A DNA stretch of 64,000 bases from Tribonema minus (lineage: Eukaryota; Sar; Xanthophyceae; Tribonematales; Tribonemataceae): contig JAFCMP010000119.1 of the NCBI GenBank assembly GCA_017506865.1, positions 1 to 64,000 of the forward strand, written 5' to 3'. Below the pieces are notes generated by a model. It had not been told where the DNA came from and searched no databases. It worked only from the letters and a program-made list of their open reading frames with translations. A program made the translations under genes and the position numbers. The stretch's first letter is position 1; each line of letters begins with the position of its first letter. This document shows positions 53,781-64,000 of the stretch, one piece after another.

Positions 53781-55794
53781 ATTTTTGTTGGTCAAAATCA
53801 TAAAAGACACGTGTATGCTGTTTTGGAGAAGGTAATGCCGAGGACGGTGGTTGTGTAAAAAGCGCACATGGCAGGGCGTTGGAATATTTGGTTTTTTGAA
53901 AACATTGAAAGATGCATTTGCCGTATGCAAAGGAAGATGTGCTAAGGATGGTTGTGCGTGAGAAGTGCGCAGAGAGCTGGACAGCCATGTCGGCAGCAAA
54001 TGGAATTGCAGCAGTATCCTCCAATCGTGTGACTCTGCAGCACCAATTTTAGGCGCAAGTGGTGACATCGCCATGGGTACTTGATCACTAGCAGCCATGC
54101 AGCAACCTATGAGTCCTTGCGAACAGAGAAGGGCATACCCACGTTTTTCTAAGGTCAGATGCTGTCTAATAACGCAACCAGCCTCGTCGTGTGTGCAAAT
54201 GCCAACCGGCAAACCTGCGAGCAACTGGGCACTACTACAGCGCACACGGTTTGGTGTCGTGTAACATGCAAGGTATTGCATCTAGGCCCTCCCAGGCCGG
54301 GTGTCTTGACCGGACTCGTGGAGACGTCGGCCTCTCAGCATGGCACACCGATCTCAGTCAACTTGTCAGCCACAGTACAATGGGAAAGCTGAGAATCGAC
54401 GAATCCATCTGGCTTGTATATCCGAACCCATACATAGCAAACGAATGATAACATGCGCGATAGGGAGAGAGAGTTTCCGGCTCTAGAACAGATTTGTAGA
54501 CAGACAATGCGCCGACGAAGGCCGATTGCCAACTGCACGACAAAATGACGATGTGAGGAACAGAAGTACAAGAGCACTCGCTGGACAATAAAATGTACTT
54601 GTGCTACGACAAGGCAGAAGCGTCTGGCTAGGCAGCAGCTTGTCACGAAGCAGGACGTTCTGCCAGCAGCAAGACAGGCAGCGGAACCAAGAGCTCGAGA
54701 GTAATCTACATGGTTCCAGACATGTGACAGGCTAGCGCCACTGCTGGACGGTGAGTTTGCCGGGGATCACGATGCAAAAGCCGGTGCCCTCAAAACGGGG
54801 AGTTCCAGGGCTGAGAAAAGGGCTGTGCCGTACGCCTCTGGCACAAGTGGAAGACCACATGCCGGAAATTGGTACACGGAAGCTTCTTTGAGGCAGATGT
54901 AAGCTACAGACAGCCGGGCGCACGGCGCACGGTGTGGCCTTGGATCTTCCGCACATGATTGTTTGGAATCTCTAGAAGATATGCCCCGAAGCCGGAGAGC
55001 TTGCGGCAAGAGCCAGCGTTTTGGGAGCGTAAGCAGCGGCGAGGCACTCACCATTTCGCTGTTGACGGGTGTTCACGTGAAAGCTGCTCCGCGCCGTGTG
55101 TGTGTGTGTCTGCTTTGAGTCGATGCAAAAGGGGCTCGTCACTCAAGTGACTCGTGGCAAGGTTACTCATGGGTATTACTCACACTCACAGGTTTATTCG
55201 CGAGTCTCACCAGGGTCAATGATGGTAGAAAAAAACTCTGAGCTTCGCGGCGCTAGCCCACAGATCCGTGGTGTTGCAGTGTGAGTCTCGGACACTTGCT
55301 GCAACAAGGCATGGATCGCGAGAAACGGGAATTGAAAAGGAAAAAGCGCCACCATGCAGGTGATGAATGATACCTGCTGCTGAGAGGGCTGCCACTAACG
55401 GTGAAGAATTGCCAAAGCGTGCATGTACCAATGCCGTAACATGCGCGCTCATGTACTGTGCAGGATATGCGTGCACTGTATTTGACCGCGTTCGAGAGCA
55501 ACTACTTGTCCCTCTCGGACTTACAAACATGCCGTCTCGTTTTCACAAGTCACTGCAGCCCTGCAGCAGCAGTTGCTGGAATGCTAGGCTTTGCATAAAT
55601 CATACTCAGGGGACCTCTGACAAGCTGTGTAGCACGCACAAACGTGAAGCTGATGATGCACTATAACGGGAACTTGAACTTCCACAGTGGGAAGAATCAA
55701 AATCACACTCTAAGTTTTTGCTACTGTACATTTTGAAAGCGCGCCTGTGGGTGTCATGTATCGCAATCCAAACGTTGATACAGGCGGCGGTGAC
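53781..55794. other. Gene-free region
   Basis: No supported gene; an unseen upstream aldolase exon could lie here. Frames of 70-215 residues overlap on both strands without known motifs. Confidence 0.35.
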
Positions 55795-55935
55795 GACATG
55801 GCTGTCCGTGGAGCTGGGTGGCCCTTAGAAGGGTCTGTCTGTGGGGGGAGAGTCTTGCAGCTTTGTTTGGTATCCCTGCTAGTGTGTGGGGGACAGTCGC
55901 TTGCGGATGCTTTGTTGGGGGTGATATGGGAGGCC
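55795..55935 (+). repeat. Dispersed repeat family, partial copy C
   Basis: Matches the middle of copies A and B (TGGAGCTGGGTGGCCC... to TTGTTGGGGGTGAT), diverged by several bases, and sits only 70 bases before copy B in the same orientation. Confidence 0.85.
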
Positions 55936-56004
55936 CGGTGAACCACCGTCCCGCTCATCAAGGAGGCGATGCTTTGCTTAGTTATATAGCCTTTCTTTCT
56001 AGCG

Positions 56005-56371
56005 TCAGCGCCTGGCGCCCAGTGACTCCCTCTGCTTATCTTTATGATATCGGGGTTCACGTAGATAGCCACAATCTCCAGTTCAGGGCCCATTATGGTG
56101 ACCTTGGCCTGCATGAAAACTTTGAGATGGAGTCTCGTGGAGCTGGGTGGCCCTAAGACGGGTCTGTCTGTGGGGGGAGAGTCTTGTAGCTTTGTTTGGT
56201 ATCCCTGCTAGTATGTGGGGGACAGTCGCTTGCGGGTGCTTTGTTGGGGGTGATGTGGGGGGCGGGGTGTGGCGTGCAAGCTTTGCATGCTACATCCAAG
56301 AGTGAGAACAAGGCGACACACCTACAACATGGCATTTCCACAGCCACAAGTGGAATATAATAAAAGTACCC
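56005..56371 (+). repeat. Dispersed repeat family, copy B
   Basis: Almost identical to 42096-42466 over about 365 bp (a three-base gap and a few changes). It ends in ATAATAAAAGTAC. No target duplication is obvious at this copy. Confidence 0.88.
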
Positions 56372-58035
56372 AACACTCTACAACGATTTATGTGGCCACG
56401 AGGGTTATATTCACACGTGCAGCTGCTTCCTGTTGCGTGTGACCATGTGAATGCTGCTCTGTGGAGCACATCCGAGATGTCGACAACGGTCACTTACAAA
56501 CGATGGCAACATGCAACGTTGCTGCTTGCAACTATTAGGATTTCAGTTTGTTTTCTGTCTCAACCTTCCGAGCATGACTTGGCAAGTGATCCGCTTCTTG
56601 ACTTGTCCCCAACTTGAAGTTGGGGCGAATGCCTAGTACAGTGCCTGCACACACGTGCAGCTTCATCAATCAGGGTCACATGGCGCTGCTATCGCCTACA
56701 AACATTTAGGCCGGAACATCGCTGATGGCGATGAATGGACTATGCCCACGGTCCTTAAAATCTGTGCGTCATACTTGAACTCTACGTATCGCTGGCGGCC
56801 GATCCAGGCGTGCCTACACATAGGGCTTGGATACCACAGCGCGCCTCAGATACGTTCCTGTAATGTGACTCGAAGGCGGCAGCTGCGCGCACCTTTGTCA
56901 CCGGACAGCGCCTCTCAGAAACTTCAACTCTGCAATGCACACCATATACGTGCAACACCCATGCATAGGAGTTAGGCATTGCGCACCTTCGATGTGTTCC
57001 GCTGGCAGCACGCTGCGCAGACATCAGCGCGCAGTAAAAACTGCAGCTGTCAAGACGGCTCGCGAGCGGGCCGTGGCGCAGCGCACTGGGTGTGTTACTG
57101 TTGTATACATGCTATTATCAATGCTGTCAGGTGCGTTCCATGTATGCGCTGGGAGATGTTTGAGCGTCACCGCACCCCCCGCACCAGATGACTGCCACAC
57201 GTCCCTCGTCACGAGCGGTGCCGCACAAATGATAATCGTTTCGAATGAAGCACTCTATGTTTCAAGATGCAATTTGTTCCCAAAGTGACTTGAGGCACAA
57301 ATGTGTCTTCGTTACAGCTATGACCTACCAGCGAGAGTGAACCTGTTGCCTGCCCTCCCGCTCCCCTCGCCCCCTCCCGCGCCCCTCGCCCACTACAGCG
57401 ACGCTCACAAGGCGGCGGCACCGTTACCGCCATATCCGGAAGTAAAGCCCTCCGTACGGAGCAAGCAGGTATAGTGCGCCCACGCTATTGTCTGTTCTCG
57501 TTTACTTGGACAGCTCTTGGTTTTGGTCAGAACTGTCAGACGAACGCGCAGTGCCATGCGGTTCTGCGCATGGCCCCTCACACACGCCAGGCGCGCGCCG
57601 CCTCGAGCCGCAGCAGCGTGCTTTGTGCATACGTGCATAGTATTACCCCCTCGACTCTCCCTCTCGCCGTCGCCCGTCGCCATTCCGCGCAGCCCGTACA
57701 GCAAGCGATGGGGCGCGCGCACGCACATGCGGGTACACTGACTTCGACTGTGACGCCGACGCTGACGCTGCCGTGTGCGTGCGCCTCATGCGTCTTGTGA
57801 TCATCATGATGTACGCGCGGAACCGGTGGCGCAGCAACGGTTACTGCGCGCAGCGATCTGCGGTGCGCGCCATACGCCATCGTACCTCTTGCCGCATTTG
57901 CGGGCGCTGCTGACCATCGGCACACAGCACCGTCACCACCGAGGGCGCACGCCGGTCTTGCGAATGCGCCAGCCGCCGGGATTCCGAACTGATCCTGTCG
58001 TCTCGCCCCAATGCCGTACTGCGCATGTGCGCCAG
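56372..58035. other. Spacer, no supported gene
   Basis: Plus frame 56655-56975 (106 aa) and others lack domains and splice context. The minus frame 57578-58111 lies over GC-rich sequence and the next exon, and looks like a shadow. Confidence 0.35.
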
Positions 58036-61000
58036 ATGGACGAGCTGACGCTGCTGGCCGCGGAGATCCTGGCCGACGAGGAGCGGGGACTGGCAGCGCG
58101 GTGAGTGTCATCGCTTGAACTGTGACGGTACACCTCGAGTATGGTGTACTCCTCGTGCTGGGGTGACAGGTTTTTCCCGGTGTGGCCGGAGTCCCGTACT
58201 TTGAAGACGCAGCACCCTGGCGAAGCCCAGGCGCTCAGAGCAGCAGGCGAAACGTGCATGCACTCTCTTTCGAAGCAGGATTTACCGTGGTAAGCATGCC
58301 AGTCGTGCAGCGACGCAACCTTACCTAGACTGATCTGTCTGACTCCTCCCTGAACAATCTTCAACCAACTGCCCGTATACATTGTGGATCACTTGTTTCT
58401 TTTGTTGCTCCTACTGTTCTTCGTTTGGTGGCATCTGCTTTCCTGATTCGACGTCAGTACATTGGTATCATTGCTAAGCATGTGCCCGATCCGGCCAGAG
58501 ACTGTACTGAGCCACGAACGTGGCCCGTGTCCCCCCCCCCCCCCTCTCGCGCCAGGCGTCTGCAGGGGAGCGCAGGCGTAGACTTGATGGCAGCGCTCAG
58601 GGTCATCAAGGGCTCCAGCGACATCACGCGCGACAGGCACATTGTGAGTTGAGTTGGTATGTGTGGGTGGGCGTCAGTAGGTATGTATGCAAGACGATAC
58701 GCAAGGGCAGCGCTGGAGGTTGTTTCCAGGGCGCCAGCGACATCACGCGCGACAGACGCGTTGTGAATTAATGTGCGTTGTGGCGTTTGATGAAGGCAGT
58801 GGGTGTGCGGGTATGCAAGTGCTGCCGGTGATGCGTGGGCAAAAGCGCTGATGCTGCTGATGGAGACGGCTGTTGCCGCACCGATGTCGTTCGTTTGCAT
58901 GTGGTCTTCTGCGGTACATGCTGCGGATAGACGGGAAACCAGAGTCATAACTCATCTACAATGCTGGTGCAGAATGTTGGAAATAAAATAGTATTTTTTT
59001 CGGGGGGGGGGGAGTAGGAGTAGTTTGTGCTGGAATCTTGAGTCAGATTGTACGATGCATCATACCGTGAAGGTTCTGCAACGCACCTTGCCGCTGCGGT
59101 GCCGCCTCGAAACGGACCGCTGTCACGGACCCCCTAACCCTAATTGTGACCCTAACCCTAATCCTGAGCACTGTCACGGAATCGCCCGCCTGCTGCAGCA
59201 GCTGCAGGAAGCGGCCAACCCCGCGCAGGCCAGGGGCCTCGTGCCCGTCGACAATGACCCCAACAGCGACAGCAAGATCGACGGTGATGACGTGTCGGCC
59301 GCGCCGCCTGCGCCCCCTGCGCCCCCCGCCCCCGTCGACTTGGATGAGCAGCGCATGCACCAGCAGGGGGTCCGCCGAACCTCAAGGCTCCGCCAGGTAG
59401 GTAGCACGCAGGTGCTTATGCCTGGTAGGCCGGTTTTCATCGACTCACTGAAAACGAATCAAAAGATCGTAGAGCTCTAGGTGACAAGGGATCGTTAGCC
59501 TAGCCGCAAGTGCCTTCCACCAATAACCGTGGTCGCCGCTGCTGCAGCAATTGGCCACGAGTCAAACACTACCACCATATCCACCAGTCAAAAAGGCTAC
59601 TGTGTTCAAGCTTTATACTAGCTCATAGGGTTCCCTCCAGGTCCTGTGATCAATAACATGTGCCAGATACGTGGGTGCTCCCGCGCAAGGTACTGGTGGT
59701 GCTTCTTGCTGAATATTGATGGGGCTCTACCGGGAGCGTGCAGTCAGTGGCGACCTCTTATTAGGCCACTTCCTGCCTTGACGCCTTTTTAAAAATTAGT
59801 TAGCTCGCCGCCCTCTACCAGATATTATGCTGGTACTTGGCGCGCAAGCCGCTCCTCATGACAGTGTAGCTCATTGGCCTTCATCAGGCATTCATGTGCC
59901 TACCAGCGTTAGCCTCCTGTGTAGGGGGCGCACTCACACATGAGCCTTCACCAGCCATGTGTGCGCCTGCCTCTCAGTTGGCCACTTGTCGCCCCAAACG
60001 CGACCTACCAAGCCTCCACCGGGCAAGCGAGTTCTCAGCGCCTCGTACAGTACTTGGTAAACCACTGCTCGCCGACACGCCAGCGCAAGCCTCATGCTCA
60101 ATCACAAATCAGAATTGCCACAGATGCCCCTCAACTCTCCAACATCAGGTTGTGCCCACGGTGCAAAGCACTGCGGCGACCCTGAACACCGGGCATGTGC
60201 GTATTCAGGAGCATCCTTGACTCTCTGCAGCATTGCGCACGTACCGCCTGCAACCGCAATCATGCATACGCGCTCTTCTGCCACGTCTGCAACTGGTGTT
60301 ACCCGCTTGCCACCATAGGCAGCAGCTGCCACGCCCTCTTGCTCACATGGCCCTGACTGCCGCCGCTGCACATGCGCCTGCCGCGTGCTGTCACAGGAGG
60401 ACGAGAGGCAGCACGACGCAGAGGTGAGGCGAGCTGTCGCGCCAGGGTCGTACCCAACAACTCGGAGGCACTGGCAGGCTCATTTTCAGAGAGCCCTGCT
60501 GCTGCTCAGGTCGCAGGCGCGCGCAGCCGGTGATCAACAGTCCCCCATGCAACACAACTCTTGACTGATTGGTACTGCACGCTGAGCGCTGTCGTGATGG
60601 CATTGCACCTTGTCCACGCATGCAAGAGCCGCCCCAGCAACCGCTTCTGCTGTCTGCATTTTGATCCCGTGGAGGTCAAGTCAGGCGTTGAGCGCCATGG
60701 CACGAGTGCCGGTCATTCTAATGGCAATGCTCACACCAGCACCACCGCGCGTTAAGCACTCGTGTGTTTGCCATGTGGCTGCGCCCTCGCAGCCCCCATT
60801 TCAGTAGCCGCCTCATGCGGTGATGTGCATGCGCCGCTCGTCCATGCTCGTCCGTGTTCCATCACGTGCGGGCACAAACCACGCCTCGCTGTGACGCAAC
60901 GTGTTGCTCGCGCACGAGTCCCGTGTGCACTGGCAACCATGTTGAGTTAGGTTTGGGGTTGCGCCCCCCTGCAGAGCACTGCCGCAGCAGGCCCGGTCAA

Positions 61001-64000
61001 GCAGCACAAGTAAGGCGCCGCATAACCCTGATGCTCTATGACCGCGGCCGGCCAATGCGCTGTCAACATCTTGCACTCAGTTCTGCCTATGTTGTGACGG
61101 CACGCACGCGTCTTCTCAGGAGGCGCTGCCCCAGCGACGCATGGCACAGCCGCCTCCGCGCCCCCCGGGAAAAGGCAAGGGGAAAGCCGCAGCACAGACA
61201 AAGGCAGGACAGGAACGCGAATGGCGGCCGCCTCCACGCCCCCCCGTGCAGGTGAGTGCGCCCTCAAAACCTCTGCCGCTCACGCGACCTGCAGTACGCA
61301 TGGCACACCCGACACGCCGAGCAGTCGCCAAAGGCACCTGCCGGAGTCACCGAGTGCAAAGCGTCAAGAGAAGCATGGACGCCACATTTCTCCGGTTGAA
61401 ACCAGGCGGAAATTCAAAGGCGCGAGAGGCCCCGCGGCGAGGCGCTCTCGGGCTCCATCAACGCCTCTCTGGCGCTGTCGCCGCGCGGACATGTCGCCCC
61501 GTTGCTGTGCGGATATGTCGCCCCGTTGCGTGGTGAGCAGTTTCCATGTGCTGCCGCTGTCGTACCGCGCTGCGGTGCGATAAACGCAGTACCTCCGGCA
61601 CATGCCACCGCGTGCTCGCCCCTGTCAGATTACCCTGACCCACAAGTGCAACGCGCATTGTAAACATGAGCCGACTCGATACGATGTAATCACCGGCAGG
61701 TTTGTGGCTGCCTGGCTCTGCAGGCGCATTGCGGCAAATGGTGTACCTTGGATGCCAGCCGCTATGCAGCAGTAACTGTTCTCGGTGCACGCTCAACATG
61801 ATGAGCGCGAGCGCACACGAAGCGCACACAGAGGCATGTCACGGCCAGGGGGTAGCGGCAAGCGGGGGAGTACAGCGCGCGCCGCTCTGACACGTCTCAG
61901 GGGGGCTAGGTTAGGGTTGGGGTAGCAGTGTCGTGCCTCTCAGCTGGACGGAGCAGTTTGTGGGGCGCTATGCTTGACAGTGCATGGTGCATGATGGACC
62001 TGCATTGGCGGTGCGGTGCTTGCACAGTGCGGACGACGCGTGCTACATGTAACACCAATCGTATGGCTTCTGCGCCCAGTGCTTTATCTGTGGTTCGACA
62101 AATGGCGAGTATCTGACTCTCAGAAGTACTGTAGGGCATTTCAAGGAGCTTAATTGACCTGCTGATTCGGACAACAAATGCATCCCATTTGCTCATAATG
62201 GAGTGGTGGCTGCAAGAGCAAGTTGAAGTTGACAATGCAGCGTCTCTTCAGCAGCCCAATTTGCTGCAGCGACGCGCACGGTACGGGTGACTGTTGCATC
62301 CTTGCAGTCGTGGTTAGTTAAGGCAACAAGCGGTTTGCATTTGTGCCTTTGCTGATGCCTACAAGTACGGTAGTGGTCGTGCACCGCCAAGTGGTAAAGC
62401 AAACCCACAGGGTAATGACATGGGCCACCAGTACGCCCTAGCCTCAGGCAAGCCTGCACAGGCAGCGCCAGGCATGCGAAGCGTGATATGGCTTGGGTCA
62501 GCGGCATTGAGCGCACCTTGCACTGCTGCGACGGGCCGACTGGCGTGCCTCTTTTGTTGTTAACACCGTGAAGCGCTGTGCACGCAACCTCAACTCCATG
62601 CGCGCTGCGCTGCCTGCGGGGCGACGGGCCAACGCGTGCGCTCCTTGTGCTGTCGTCAGACACCCCAGCCCTCTTTGTCTGCATCCGCATGCGCACCGCT
62701 GCTCGCTGGACCGACATGACTTGTCAGTCCGGCTGGCATGTCTTTGGTGCTGCCGACCGCTTCAGACGCCGCGTGATGATGATCAGAACCCCTGACCCTG
62801 TTTCTGCGCGTGTGTGCTCACCGCACCGCCTACAGGATGAGGACGAGGACGCCAACCTGCAACAGTTGAACTTGTGGGTGCAGCGGCAGCGCCAGGTATC
62901 TGAGCGCTGCTAAGCAATGCCCTGCAGGTTCCTGAAAGAGCCTCAGAAGTATTCTAAAGAACTGTAACAGTGCCACAGCAGTATGTGCAGGGCCGCTTAC
63001 TGAATGCCTGGGTAAATCGGTCGCAGCCTTAAGGGTCAGGTTTCGCATTAGGGTTAGGGGTTGGGTTCGCTGAGCCCTGTCACTCGGTGTACGTGCTTTG
63101 CAGAATATAACGACAGCGACCTGACGGGTGGTAGCCGACTACAAATGGTAGGCTGGCATAACTGAACCAAGTACCCACTACTTTCAACACTTCAACTGTG
63201 AAGTGCATTATGAAGTCGTGCCACATGGGCTTGCGATGCGCGCCCTGCATCGCCTGGCTGGTGTGGCCGCAATCGGCAGGCCGCCGCTGAGTCGTTGACC
63301 GTCATGGCGTGCGCATGACATGCTGGCGTTGGCTTCAAGTCGTCGATCGCCTGACCGGGTGGCGCATAGGTGCTCAGCAATGATCGCAGTAATGCCAGGA
63401 TGCAACGCTGCAAAGCAGAGAACAGGGTCATGCAGAATTGAAGCGAGCAGCGCCACAAGACGTCCAGGCCCACTTCGATCAGCTGCCAAGGGCACGTACT
63501 ACTAGTAGCTGTGGGGCAACCGCTATGCTCGCTTCAACTCGCCGCGGCGATTCTGCCGCGGTGACACGTGAGCCATGAGCGCAGATTTTAGCCACCATCG
63601 TCTCACAACATGAGTGATGGTGATGGTGCTGCTGGAGTTTCTGCCACTGCAGGTGGTGGGCTCTGAGCACTGCTGCTTGCGCTGCATCGTGCACTCTGTA
63701 GCCGCCACTACCGCTCAAGCAGTGCGCTCGCTCAAAAAGCGGTCGGAGTTGAGAACAACACATGCCATATTCGCGCTTCTGTCTTGCCTGCGGCAGATGC
63801 TGGAGGACGTGCGACAGGAGCTCTCCGACATATGTGCCGGATACCTGTCCAGAGGTCAGTGCTCCATTCTTTGCTCCAGGACTGAAGTAAACAGTCCGGG
63901 AGAGTGCCGCGCTCTGCAAATGTGTACTTGCACTCTGCACAGCAGGCAGGCTATGGTATACCTGCACGCCTTTCAATTCTCTAGAATCCCATGTGCTCAT
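58036..64000 (+). CDS. Scattered exons of unknown gene(s), running off the window
   Basis: Protein-like pieces bounded by AG and GT: 58036-58100 (MDELTLLAAEILADEERGL, possibly the start), about 58557-58644 (VDLMAALRVIKGSSDITRD), 59160-59397 (LLQQLQEAANPAQARG, acidic, Pro-rich, RRTSRLRQ), about 60391-60421 (EDERQHDAE), about 61120-61251 (basic Pro-rich, GKGKGKAAAQTKAGQE), 62836-62895 (DEDEDANLQQLNLWVQRQRQ) and about 63793-63853 (MLEDVRQELSDICAGYLSR). Helical, Gln/Glu-rich and disordered segments alternate. No domain is recognised, phases do not all agree, and it may be more than one gene. The end lies beyond 64000. Confidence 0.35.
58711..58766 (+). repeat. Copy of an exon 3' end
   Basis: GGCGCCAGCGACATCACGCG...GTT|GTGAAT repeats the end of the exon at 58610-58644 (GGCTCCAGCGACATCACGCG...ATT|GTGAGT), about 120 bp downstream. 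Confidence 0.85.
59453..59515 (+). repeat. Dispersed repeat shared with 49135-49190
   Basis: See the partner; both end in GCAAGTGCCTT. Located after the donor at 59398. Confidence 0.7.

Overview
The window is nuclear DNA of a eukaryote, most likely a photosynthetic protist with a red-lineage complex plastid (haptophyte, dinoflagellate or relative). Reasons: genes are split by GT-AG and occasional GC-AG introns; a tRNA-Tyr gene carries the intron typical of eukaryotic tRNA-Tyr; class II (E. coli FbaA-type) aldolase is the type known from chromalveolate algae; one exon looks like a signal peptide ending in a GFAPP motif, as in bipartite plastid presequences. Conserved exons are GC-rich at third positions while introns and spacers are nearer balanced. 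The species cannot be named from the sequence.

Layout. 0.7-3.7 kb: a 0.44 kb inverted repeat around a 2 kb spacer; the right arm ends in an intact intron-containing tRNA-Tyr(GTA), the left arm in a truncated copy. 4.3-17.7 kb: a complete Ty3/gypsy-type LTR retrotransposon on the minus strand, with near-identical LTRs, a 4-bp target duplication and a polypurine tract. It encodes Gag, protease, reverse transcriptase, RNase H and integrase, plus a C5 cytosine-DNA methyltransferase between Gag and protease. The methyltransferase is in one long open frame; the rest carries about a dozen stops, frameshifts and a tandem duplication. 19.2-23.5 kb: plus-strand gene for a probably plastid-targeted protein with a PD-(D/E)XK nuclease-like exon. 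28.6-32.3 kb: plus-strand gene of unknown function with membrane segments, coiled coil and a Gly/Pro-rich tail. 33.4-40.05 kb: complete six-exon PAPS-dependent sulfotransferase. 43.4-44.2 kb: small secreted protein with acidic/Gly repeats. 46.9-53.65 kb: class II fructose-bisphosphate aldolase on the minus strand, at least six exons. 58.0-64 kb: scattered exons of one or more unknown plus-strand genes, running off the window. The rest is non-coding DNA with dispersed and simple repeats.

The two strongest signals are (1) the retrotransposon that carries its own DNA methyltransferase and (2) a pattern shared by all the split genes with clear exons: their introns hold tandem, decaying copies of the edge of the neighbouring exon, splice site included. 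In the aldolase this is true of every intron; in the sulfotransferase one exon start is present eight times. The genes show no sign of acting in a common pathway.
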